Part shown: piece after piece, positions 1 to 6,313 of the stretch
How the letters are laid out: each line of letters opens with the position of its first letter
How positions within the stretch are numbered: position 1 is the stretch's first letter
Assembly (NCBI GenBank): GCA_022573605.1
Contig: JACZTQ010000044.1
Coordinates: 1-14,843, forward strand
Length of the DNA stretch: 14,843 bases
Direction of reading: 5' to 3'
DNA from: Pseudomonadota bacterium
GTDB taxonomy: Bacteria > Pseudomonadota > Alphaproteobacteria > Rhodobacterales > Rhodobacteraceae
Translations under genes and position numbers: made by a program
Notes under the pieces: model-generated
What the model was told of the DNA's origin: nothing
Seen by the model: the letters and a program-made list of their open reading frames with translations, nothing else
The model's database searches: none

Positions 1-343
1 CCTCGTCCATCCAGGCCGGCAGGCGCGAGCGGCGGTTGAAAACCACCATGCGCAGATCGTCGATGCCATGCACGTGGTCGGCATGGTCGTGGGTGAAGAT
101 CACCGCGTCGAGATGGCCGACGCCGACGCCGATCAGTTGCTCGCGCAGATCCGGCCCGGCGTCGATCAGCACGTTGGTGCGGCCCTCGGGGCCGATCCGC
201 TGCACCAGCAGGGCGCAGCGCCGGCGCCGGTTCTTCGGGTTCGACGGGTCGCAGGCGCCCCAGTTCGGCCCGGAAGGGCCGATCCGCGGCACGCCGCCCG
301 ACGAGCCGGTGCCGAGGATGGTGAGGCGCAGCGTATCCGCCAT
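1..343 (-). CDS. MBL-fold metal-dependent hydrolase (PhnP-like), 3' end outside window
   Basis: The first 114 residues are visible; the C-terminus runs off the left edge. The protein opens with a beta-strand and glycine turn (LTILGTGSSGGVPR) typical of the PhnP-like branch of the metallo-beta-lactamase fold. The metal-binding motif THDHADH gives ligands His85, His87, Asp89 and His90. An Asp in LIDAGPD (about residue 61) also fits the family. Members are usually zinc- or manganese-dependent phosphodiesterases acting on cyclic phosphates; the substrate here is unknown. The ATG overlaps the stop of the upstream tatD-family gene by one base (TGATG), which implies translational coupling. In many alphaproteobacteria this gene follows tatD, so the context supports the call. 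Confidence 0.9.
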   Translation of the reverse strand, partial: MADTLRLTILGTGSSGGVPRIGPSGPNWGACDPSNPKNRRRRCALLVQRIGPEGRTNVLIDAGPDLREQLIGVGVGHLDAVIFTHDHADHVHGIDDLRMVVFNRRSRLPAWMDE

Positions 344-1149
344 CAGGCGGCGGCCCCGGGGCCGGCGGCGGCCTTGGTGAACAGCCGGTCGAAATTGGCC
401 GAGGTCGCGGTGCAGAACTCCGCGTAGCTGACCCCGAACGCCTCGGCGCCGGCGCGCGCCGTCAGCGCGGTATAGGCCGGCTCGCAGCGCCGGCCCCGGT
501 AGGGCGGCGGGGCGAGGTAGGGGCTGTCGGTCTCGACCAGGATGCGCTCGAGCGGGGCGGCGGCGAAAATCTCGCGCAGCGCCCGCGAATTCGGGAACGC
601 CGCGATGCCCGACATCGACAGGCAGAAGCCGAGATCGAGCGCCGTCTCGGCCAGCGCCGGGCCGGACGAGAAGCAGTGCATGACGCAGGAGTAAGCCCCG
701 GCCCGGTGCTCCTCGGTCAGGATCCGCGCCATGTCTTGGTCGGCGTCGCGGGCATGGATGATCAGCGGCAGCCCGGTGCGGCGCGCCGCCTCGATATGGA
801 TGCGCAGGCTCTCCTGCTGAAGGTCCATCGACTCTCTCGTGTAGTGGTAGTCGAGCCCGGTCTCGCCAATGCCGACCAGGCGCGGGTGGGCGGATATCCG
901 GACCAGCTCGTCCACCGTCGCCATCGGCTCCTTGGCCACGTTCATCGGGTGGGTGCCGGCGGCGTAGAACACGCCGGCATGGGCCTCGGCGATGGCGCGC
1001 ACCGAGGGTTCTTCGCGCAACCGGGTGCAGATCGTCACCATCCGGGTGACGCCGGCCTGGCGCGCCCGGCTGACGATCTCGGGCAATTCGTCGGCGAGTT
1101 GGGGGAAATCGAGGTGGCAGTGGCTGTCGACCAGCCGCGGGGCTGTCAT
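343..1149 (-). CDS. tatD: TatD-family metal-dependent hydrolase (deoxyribonuclease)
   Basis: The 268-residue product has the normal length for TatD/YcfH proteins, which are cytoplasmic TIM-barrel metal-dependent DNases or phosphoesterases. It begins MTAPRLVDSHCHLDFP, with the HxH pair His10/His12. Other expected ligands are Glu96 (GIGETGLDYHY), His132 (IIHARDA), His158 (MHCFSSGP) and Asp208 (VETDSPYLAPP). The ATG at 1149 was chosen over an upstream in-frame start at 1257. The longer form would overlap holB and add 36 low-complexity residues, and a GAGG ribosome site lies 11 bases before this ATG. It starts 31 bp after holB and runs by one base into the MBL gene. In alphaproteobacteria metG usually sits between holB and tatD, but here the two are adjacent. 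The exact YcfH/TatD/YjjV subfamily is not certain. Confidence 0.93.
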   Translation of the reverse strand: MTAPRLVDSHCHLDFPQLADELPEIVSRARQAGVTRMVTICTRLREEPSVRAIAEAHAGVFYAAGTHPMNVAKEPMATVDELVRISAHPRLVGIGETGLDYHYTRESMDLQQESLRIHIEAARRTGLPLIIHARDADQDMARILTEEHRAGAYSCVMHCFSSGPALAETALDLGFCLSMSGIAAFPNSRALREIFAAAPLERILVETDSPYLAPPPYRGRRCEPAYTALTARAGAEAFGVSYAEFCTATSANFDRLFTKAAAGPGAAA

Positions 1150-1180
1150 GGTCGGGGCGTCCTCGCTTGCTTGATCGTTT

Positions 1181-2305
1181 TCAGGCCACGCCGCGCGCCC
1201 GGGCCAGGGTAGCGTCAAGATCGAGGAAGGTATCGATGATCGTCTGGCCCGGGTCAAGGTTGACGGCGCGGGCTTGGCTGGTGGCGGCGGCGACCCGTCC
1301 CGCCGCCTCGGCCCAGAGCGCCGCCTGGACCCGGTTGCGGGCCACCGCCGCCATCAGCGCGGCCTCGCCGGGGCCGGTCGCGGCCTGGTTCGAGCCGGTG
1401 GCGGCGTGGCGCGCCAGCCGGCCGATCAGGGTCAGGGTGAGGCGCGCCACCAGCTCGTAGACCGCCTCGGCGCCGCGCCCGGTCACGCTGTCGGCCAGGT
1501 CCATCATCGCCGAGCGCTCGACCCCCTTGCCGCCGCCGAGCAGCGCCACCAGCCGGCCGTAGAGCGCCACCCCGCCGCCCGCCGACAGGCGCAGGGCCTC
1601 GCCGACCGAGCCGCCGGCGATCAGCGCCAGCGGCCCGGCCTCCTCCGTTGCCACCGGCGCCCCGGCCTGGGCCAGTGCGGCGGACAGGTCGGCCGGTCCC
1701 AGCGGGCGCAGGTCGAGGGTGCGGCAGCGCGAGCGGATGGTCGCCAGCAGGGAAGCCGGCGAATGCGCCACCAGCAGCAGGGCGGTGCGGGCCGGCGGCT
1801 CCTCCAGCACCTTCAGCAGCGCATTGGCGGCCGAGCGGTTCATCTCGTCGGCGGCATCGACGATCACCACCCGCCAGCCGCCATCCGCCGCCGTGAGCGA
1901 CAGGAAGCGGCGCACCGCCCGCACGTCGTCGACCACGATCTGGCTTCGCAGTTTGCCGCTCTTCTCGTTCACGGTGCGGCGCAGCAGCGCCAGACAGGGC
2001 TCGCTCCGGGCCCGGATGCGGGCGGCGACCGGGCAGCCGTCGGGCGCATCGAGGGTCGCTGGCGCGCCCGCGTCCGGGCCAACGGGACCATCGGCGATCA
2101 GGGCGCGGGCGATGCGGTAGGCCAGCGTCGCCTTGCCGATGCCGCGCGGCCCGCGCAGCAGCCAGGCGTGATGCAGCCGGCCCTCGCCCCAGGCGGCGAG
2201 AAAGCCTTGCTCGGCGGTTTCCTGACCGAACAGGCGTTGGGTCTCGCGCGGGTGCGGATGGCCGGGAACGCGATCCGGCTCGGGCTGATCGGGCGTGTCG
2301 TTCAC
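1181..2305 (-). CDS. holB: DNA polymerase III subunit delta'
   Basis: This 374-residue protein is the delta' subunit of the clamp loader, which helps the gamma/tau complex load the beta sliding clamp on primed DNA. Visible AAA+ features are a Walker A-like loop GPRGIGKAT (52-60), a Walker B-like strand VVIVDAAD (146-153), the conserved NALLKVLEEPP (161-171), a sensor strand LLVAHSP, and the SRC motif SRCRTL (192-197). The N-terminal HPRETQRLFGQ motif is typical of alphaproteobacterial HolB. The start is GTG and overlaps the tmk stop by four bases (GTGA), so translation is probably coupled to tmk. The gene ends 31 bp before the tatD-family start. Confidence 0.95.
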   Translation of the reverse strand: MNDTPDQPEPDRVPGHPHPRETQRLFGQETAEQGFLAAWGEGRLHHAWLLRGPRGIGKATLAYRIARALIADGPVGPDAGAPATLDAPDGCPVAARIRARSEPCLALLRRTVNEKSGKLRSQIVVDDVRAVRRFLSLTAADGGWRVVIVDAADEMNRSAANALLKVLEEPPARTALLLVAHSPASLLATIRSRCRTLDLRPLGPADLSAALAQAGAPVATEEAGPLALIAGGSVGEALRLSAGGGVALYGRLVALLGGGKGVERSAMMDLADSVTGRGAEAVYELVARLTLTLIGRLARHAATGSNQAATGPGEAALMAAVARNRVQAALWAEAAGRVAAATSQARAVNLDPGQTIIDTFLDLDATLARARGVA

Positions 2306-2943
2306 GGCGCGAGCCCGAGCCGGGGAGCCACCGCGGCCCAGACCTGCCCGGCGACGGCATCGGCCGGCCGGGCGGCGTCGATCAGGGTGCAGCGGGCGGG
2401 TTCGGCGGCGGCAAGGCGCAGGAATTCCTCGCGCAGCCGGGCCTGGAAGGCGGTTCCCTTGCGCTCGAAGCGGTCTTCACCCGAACCTGTCAGGCGATCC
2501 CGGGTACGCGCCAGGGCCGCCGCCGGGTCGAGGTCGAAGATCAGCGTCAGATCGGGATCGAGCCCGATCGTCAGCCGATGCAGCAGATCGACAAGATCGC
2601 GCTGGTCGGGCCCCCCGGCGCCCTGGTAGGCGCGGGTGGAATCGACATAGCGGTCGCACAGCACCACGGCGCCGCGGGCCAGCGCCGGCTCGAGCACGCG
2701 CTCGACGTGGTCGCGCCGGGCGGCGGTGAACAGCAGGGTCTCGGTCTCCGGCGACCAGCGCTCCGGGTCGCCCTCGACCAGCAGGCGCCGGATCGCCTCG
2801 GCGCCCGGCGCGCCGCCCGGCTCGCGGGTCTCGACGACCTCGCGCCCGAGCCTCCGCAAGCGCCCGGCCAGGAGCCGCGTCTGGGTCGATTTGCCGACCC
2901 CGTCGATGCCCTCGACGGTCAGAAAGAAGCCCCGCCCCGCCAT
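2302..2943 (-). CDS. tmk: Thymidylate kinase (dTMP kinase)
   Basis: The product has 213 residues, normal for the family. It phosphorylates dTMP to dTDP with ATP, an essential cytoplasmic step towards dTTP. Visible motifs are the P-loop EGIDGVGKST (11-20), the TREPGG segment (39-44), the DRY motif (97-99) with following VDSTRAYQGAG that contacts dTMP, and a LID-like segment ending around DRFE (157-160). The ATG lies 6 bp after the dacA stop, with GAGGG upstream. The stop overlaps the holB GTG start. Placement between dacA and holB is a conserved alphaproteobacterial arrangement. Confidence 0.97.
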   Translation of the reverse strand: MAGRGFFLTVEGIDGVGKSTQTRLLAGRLRRLGREVVETREPGGAPGAEAIRRLLVEGDPERWSPETETLLFTAARRDHVERVLEPALARGAVVLCDRYVDSTRAYQGAGGPDQRDLVDLLHRLTIGLDPDLTLIFDLDPAAALARTRDRLTGSGEDRFERKGTAFQARLREEFLRLAAAEPARCTLIDAARPADAVAGQVWAAVAPRLGLAP

Positions 2944-2949
2944 CCGCGC

Positions 2950-4110
2950 TCAGCCCTCGACCGCCGCCCGGAGGCGCCGGATCAGCAGCCGCGCCGCCGC
3001 CTCGAGGCGCGCCGCGGCGCCGCCGCGCTCGACCGCCTCCGCCGCCACCAGCGGCACGCTGACCGGGGCGATGCCGGGCAGCGCGACCTCGAGCCGCCCG
3101 AGCACCGCCCCGGCCGCGACCGGCGCCTCCACGGGTTCCACGATATGCGCCGTTATCTCGGCCTTCTCGAGCATTCCGTAGGGCGCCGTGACGATCAGGT
3201 CGCGGGCCGGCGCCAGCGCCACCGTGTCCACCGCACCGATCCAGACCTCGGCCTCGGCGACGGTCTCGCCGGCCTGGTAGAGCCGGGTGGTCTCGAAGGC
3301 CCGGAAGGCCCAATTGATCAGGCGCTCGGCCTCCTGGCGCCGCTGCTGCTTGCTTTGGAGCCCGGTCACCACCAGCAGGATGCGGCGCTCGCCGCGCTTG
3401 GCCGAGGCGACCAGGCAGTAGCCCGCCTCGGCGGTGTGCCCGGTCTTCAGCCCGTCGGCGCCGATGCCGGCGCCCAGCAAGGGATTGCGGTTGGGCTGGG
3501 TGATGTTGTCCCAGGTGAAGTCGGTCTCCGCGAACATGGCGTAATGCCGCGGGTAGCGGGTGATGATCCGCGCCGCCAGGGTTGCCAGGTCGCGCGGGCT
3601 CATGCGGTGCCGCGGGTCCGGCCAGCCGGTGGCGTTGACAAAATGCGAGTTGGTCAGCCCGAGGTCGGCGGCGCGCTGGTTCATCAGCACGGCGAAGGCT
3701 TCCTCGGTGCCGGAGATGGCCTCGGCCAGCGCCACCGCGGCGTCGTTGCCGGACTGCACGATCACGCCCCGGAGCAGGTCTTCGACGCTGACCGACTCGC
3801 CGGAGCGGATGTACATTTTCGACCCGCCCATGGCGGCGGCCCGGGCGCTGGTCCGGAAGCTGTCGTCGAGCGCCAGGCGCCCCGATTCGAGCGCCTCGAA
3901 GACCAGGTCCAGCGTCATCAGCTTGGACATCGAGGCGGGCGGTATGGGGGTATCCGCGTTCTTCTCCAGCAACACCGCGCCGCTGGTCATGTCGATCACG
4001 ATCGCCTCGCGGGCGGGGGTTGTCTGGGTTTGCCCAAAGGCTGTCTGCGCGGCGCCGGGCAGCCCTGCGAGAACCAGGAAGAGCACCCCCACGAGGTATC
4101 TTTTGAGCAT
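2950..4110 (-). CDS. dacA: D-alanyl-D-alanine carboxypeptidase (PBP5/DacA family)
   Basis: The 386-residue periplasmic enzyme removes the terminal D-Ala from peptidoglycan pentapeptides and so limits cross-linking. The N-terminus has a signal peptide: MLKR, then a hydrophobic stretch to about residue 20, with likely cleavage after AAQTAFG or nearby. All three penicillin-binding motifs are present: SxxK as S60-M-S-K63, SxN as S120-G-N122, and KTG at 222-224. A C-terminal beta-rich PBP5_C-like region follows from about residue 285. The ATG at 4110 was chosen because the signal peptide starts there and GGAAAGG lies about 10 bases upstream. The reading frame extends to 4341, but that extension is arginine-rich and overlaps the lipoprotein gene. 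The C-terminal tail is rich in Ala and Arg and may serve as an amphipathic membrane anchor (inference). The stop is 6 bp before tmk. Confidence 0.95.
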   Translation of the reverse strand: MLKRYLVGVLFLVLAGLPGAAQTAFGQTQTTPAREAIVIDMTSGAVLLEKNADTPIPPASMSKLMTLDLVFEALESGRLALDDSFRTSARAAAMGGSKMYIRSGESVSVEDLLRGVIVQSGNDAAVALAEAISGTEEAFAVLMNQRAADLGLTNSHFVNATGWPDPRHRMSPRDLATLAARIITRYPRHYAMFAETDFTWDNITQPNRNPLLGAGIGADGLKTGHTAEAGYCLVASAKRGERRILLVVTGLQSKQQRRQEAERLINWAFRAFETTRLYQAGETVAEAEVWIGAVDTVALAPARDLIVTAPYGMLEKAEITAHIVEPVEAPVAAGAVLGRLEVALPGIAPVSVPLVAAEAVERGGAAARLEAAARLLIRRLRAAVEG

Positions 4111-4144
4111 GTCACTCGAGCCTTTCCTGCCTGCTTGCCTGGTT

Positions 4145-4699
4145 TCAGCCCCGCGCCGGGGCTGCCTCCGCCGGGCCGGGCTGCGCGACGGTCTCGACGG
4201 CGGCGCGCGAGGTCCCGGCCAGCCCCTCGATGGTGACCGGGGTGGCCTGCCCGGGGGTGAGGCCGAGCCGTCGCGCGGCCTCCGACGAGACGATGATCGG
4301 CGGCCCCGGCAGGCCGGGGTCGCGCCGGAACATCGCCGCATCGATCCGGGTCCCGGTCTCGGCGTTGGTCACCCGCACCCGGCGCGCGGTCCGCGCCAAC
4401 GGATGGGCGACCCAGATGCCGGCCAGGGTTTGCCTCCCGTCCCACAGGGCGAGGCCGGCGGCATGGAATGCCTCGGGGTCCGGACGCAACGAGGCATCGA
4501 TGCTGTCGTGGCGGGCCGGGTCGGGCGCGGCCGGCGGTCCCGGCGCCGGTTCACTCGCCCGGGCAAAGGTCTTGTAGGCCTGCGCGCCCACTTCGATCTC
4601 GGCGCAGCCGGCGACCGCGAGGATCGCCGCACCGATCGCGATCCGGATCGGGCGGCCGCGCCGCCGGTGGTGCGATCGGTTTGCGGTTTGCGTGATCAT
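4145..4699 (-). CDS. RlpA-like lipoprotein with a degenerate double-psi beta-barrel domain
   Basis: The predicted product has 184 residues. A basic N-terminus (HRRRGRPIR) is followed by a hydrophobic segment ending in the lipobox VAGC, with lipidation at Cys32, so it is probably an outer- or inner-membrane lipoprotein. The middle (about residues 95-168) contains AHPLARTARRVRVTN and a later PIIVSSEAARRLGL. These match the RlpA double-psi beta-barrel pattern of strand, RVRVTN turn and I-D/V-S-xAAAxxLG helix. The usual SWYG..F motif and the DRGP loop of lytic RlpA enzymes are not recognisable; MFRRDPGLPG stands in the DRGP place. Catalysis is therefore doubtful. The ATG at 4699 is preceded by GGGAG. 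An upstream ATG at 4933 was rejected because that reading would cross the tRNA gene. It lies 34 bp before dacA, suggesting a wall-associated role. Confidence 0.75.
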   Translation of the reverse strand: MITQTANRSHHRRRGRPIRIAIGAAILAVAGCAEIEVGAQAYKTFARASEPAPGPPAAPDPARHDSIDASLRPDPEAFHAAGLALWDGRQTLAGIWVAHPLARTARRVRVTNAETGTRIDAAMFRRDPGLPGPPIIVSSEAARRLGLTPGQATPVTIEGLAGTSRAAVETVAQPGPAEAAPARG

Positions 4700-4804
4700 C
4701 CTGTCTCCCGGCGCAAAACGGCTGGCGCGCTGCTTCGGGCAATCTACTGAATGCGCGCGCTGAAGGAAAGCGCGGGCGCCGGCCGCCGGAGCGGTTTCGC
4801 GCCA

Positions 4805-4831
4805 CTGGACCGCCTGCCGGCGGAGCATTAT
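4805..4831 (+). promoter_or_regulatory. Possible promoter for tRNA-Ser
   Basis: CATTAT at 4826-4831 lies 13 bases before the mature tRNA 5' end and resembles a -10 box. CTGGAC at 4805-4810 is a weak -35 candidate with 15-base spacing, slightly short. The 145-bp gap between the divergent lipoprotein gene and the tRNA must hold promoters for both, but this assignment rests on resemblance alone. Confidence 0.3.
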
Positions 4832-4844
4832 GTCTGTCCCCGCC

Positions 4845-4932
4845 GGAAGGGTGGCAGAGTGGTCGATTGCGGCGGTCTTGAAAACCGTTGAACCGAGAGG
4901 TTCCGGGGGTTCGAATCCCTCCCCTTCCGCCA
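4845..4932 (+). tRNA. tRNA-Ser (anticodon UGA), CCA encoded
   Basis: The 88-base gene folds as a class II serine tRNA. The acceptor stem GGAAGGG pairs with CCCTTCC (4922-4928), followed by discriminator G4929 and encoded CCA at 4930-4932. The D arm contains GCAGAGTGGTCGATTGC. The anticodon loop is CTTGAAA with anticodon TGA at 4879-4881. The long variable arm GAACC-GAGA-GGTTC is diagnostic of serine. The T arm carries GGTTCGAATCC. It would read UCA and, by wobble, other UCN codons. An integrase gene in the same orientation starts 128 bp downstream, so its 3' end is a plausible attachment site for an integrative element. Confidence 0.97.
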
Positions 4933-5060
4933 CCCTCCAATCTCACTGTGTCTCTCTATGTCTCATATCACCATGTATTTCAATAATTTACATTCTCTCG
5001 ACGACTCATGGTGTCTAGCTTTTTCTCTCCGAATCTCATCCAGTATGTTGGGAGATCACC
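4933..5060 (+). promoter_or_regulatory. AT-richer tRNA-integrase spacer with repeated ATCACCATG words
   Basis: This 128-bp spacer is clearly less GC-rich than its surroundings, containing for example ATTTCAATAATTTACATT. ATCACCATG occurs at 4967-4975 and again at 5055-5063, overlapping the integrase start. The inverted form CATGGTG lies at 5007-5013. GGGAG at 5050-5054 is a good ribosome site for the ATG at 5061. The spacing suggests arm-type integrase sites or an operator, but these words are short and could be chance. No clear terminator hairpin is visible after the tRNA. Confidence 0.35.
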
Positions 5061-5867
5061 ATGGTCAAGCTGACTGCGAGGAAGGTTGAGAACCTGAAAT
5101 TACCGGGTCACTACGTCGATGGCGATGGACCCGCCCTGGTGATAGGCAAGCGCGGGGGCAAATCCTGGGTGCTCAGAACGATGGTTCGCGGCAAGCGCCG
5201 CGACATCGGATTGGGCGGGGTCTCGTGGGTTTCGCTGGCCGAGGCGCGGGAGAAGGCGCGGGCGGCACGCAAGATAGCCCGCAAGGGGGGCGATCCGATT
5301 GCCGCGCGGAGGGCGAATGTTGCCTGCCCGACCTTCGAGGAAGCCGCGCGCAAGGTCCATGCCGAGCAGATCGTGGGCCAGGCGAAAAACGAGAAGCACC
5401 GCGCCCGGTGGATCAACACGCTGCGCGACTACGCCTTCCCTCACATCGGCACCAAGCCGGTGCGCGAGATCGACCAGTCCGATGTGCTGCGGGTGCTGGC
5501 GCCGATCTGGACCGAAAAGGCGGAGACAGCGCGCCGCGTGCGCCAACGGGTCAGGACGGTCATGGATTGGGCGCGCACCGCCGGACACTTCGAGGGCGTC
5601 AACCCGGTCGAGGGGGTCGAGAAGGGGCTGGCCAAGCAGAAGGACCGGGTCACGCATCAGGCGGCGATGCCGTGGGGCGATGTGCCGGGCTTCCTGCCCG
5701 AACTGGGCGAGAGTGTTGCCGCATTTGCGCTCCGTTTCCTGATCCCGACGGCAGCGCGGACGGGCGAGGTGATCGGGGCGCGGTGGTCCGAGATCGACAC
5801 CGAGGAGCGCCTCTGGGCTATCCGATCGCGCCAAGCACGCAGCGCCTCGGGACCGCCCGGCCATTGA
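5061..5867 (+). pseudogene. Tyrosine-type integrase (DUF4102 family), C-terminally truncated
   Basis: The reading frame has 268 residues, against about 400 in intact relatives. Residues 1-95 match the arm-binding DUF4102 domain (KLTARKVENLK, YVDGDGPALVI, LGGVSWVSLAEAREKA). Residues 96-200 form the SAM-like core-binding domain. The catalytic domain begins near residue 204 and reaches TAARTGEVIGARWSEID, with the first catalytic Arg at 233. Homology stops around LWAI (nucleotide about 5822); the final 14 residues are unrelated. The Lys/His-x-x-Arg/His region and the Tyr nucleophile are missing, so it cannot be an active recombinase. It lies just behind tRNA-Ser in the same orientation, the usual layout of tRNA-targeting genomic islands. 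The start is supported by GGGAG seven bases upstream. Confidence 0.9.
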
Positions 5868-6013
5868 ATATTTGGCTCGACGGTCCGGCGCGACGCACGC
5901 GCTCGTGTTCGGCCTTCCCAATTCAGGTCTTGCTGGCCCCGCCGCTCCACCGCTACCTTGCCGGGCGGCGCGTGCGCCGTGGCCCTGTCAGTGGATGCGA
6001 GGTTGAGCGACAA
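5868..6013. other. Spacer between the two truncated genes
   Basis: This 146-bp stretch lies between the unrelated tail of the broken integrase and the sulfotransferase start. It is GC-rich, unlike the spacer behind the tRNA. I see no inverted repeats, insertion sequence end or clear promoter. GAGG at 5998-6001 could serve the ATG at 6014. Its minus strand is open but shows no recognisable domain. Confidence 0.5.
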
Positions 6014-6313
6014 ATGGAACAAACAGTTCATTTCATCTCGGGCCTGCCCCGCGCGGGCTCGACGCTGCTCTCGGCGATCCTGCGCCAGAATCCGAAAATC
6101 CATGCCGGCATGACCAGCCCGGTCGGGCCGGTGTTCAACGCCACCCTGACCGCGATGGGGGCGGAGAACGAGTTCTCGGCGTTCTTCAAGGAGGAGCAGA
6201 AGCGCGACATCCTGATGGGAGTGTTCGACGGCTTCTACAAACACATCGACGTGCCGGGGCTTACGAGATCTATGCCGGCCGGACGACGGACGAAGGCGAT
6301 CCCAGCTATGTGA
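6014..6313 (+). pseudogene. Sulfotransferase-family protein, N-terminal fragment
   Basis: The frame starts MEQTVHFISGLPRAGSTLL. The loop GLPRAGSTLL (residues 10-19) is the 5'-phosphosulfate-binding (PAPS) loop of sulfotransferase-fold proteins, and the following SAILRQNPKIHAGMTSPVG fits the family. Homology holds to about residue 79 (FDGFYKHID, nucleotide about 6250). The remaining 20 residues are rich in Arg and Pro and read out of frame through the start of the adhesin segment. Intact members usually have 250-320 residues, so only the first quarter survives. The acceptor-binding and 3'-phosphate-binding parts are lost. About 146 bp separate it from the broken integrase; GAGG lies upstream of the ATG. 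Probably non-functional. Confidence 0.8.

Noticed and set aside
1254..2360. Long open frames opposite and beside holB and tmk
   Set aside because: They are Arg/Pro/Gly-rich shadows typical of GC-rich DNA, have no domain motifs and overlap clear genes.
2578..4236. 552-residue plus-strand frame across tmk and dacA
   Set aside because: It lies opposite two well-supported genes with intact catalytic motifs, and its composition is that of an antisense shadow.
4912..4932. Search for a second copy of the tRNA-Ser 3' end as the far attachment site
   Set aside because: By eye no repeat of GGTTCGAATCCC or CCCCTTCCGCCA occurs elsewhere in the window, so no attachment pair is claimed.
5657..6244. Minus-strand frame across the integrase-sulfotransferase junction
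   Set aside because: A stretch with PNIQWPGGPEALRAW looks protein-like, but it spans a junction, overlaps the sulfotransferase start and gives no family I can name.
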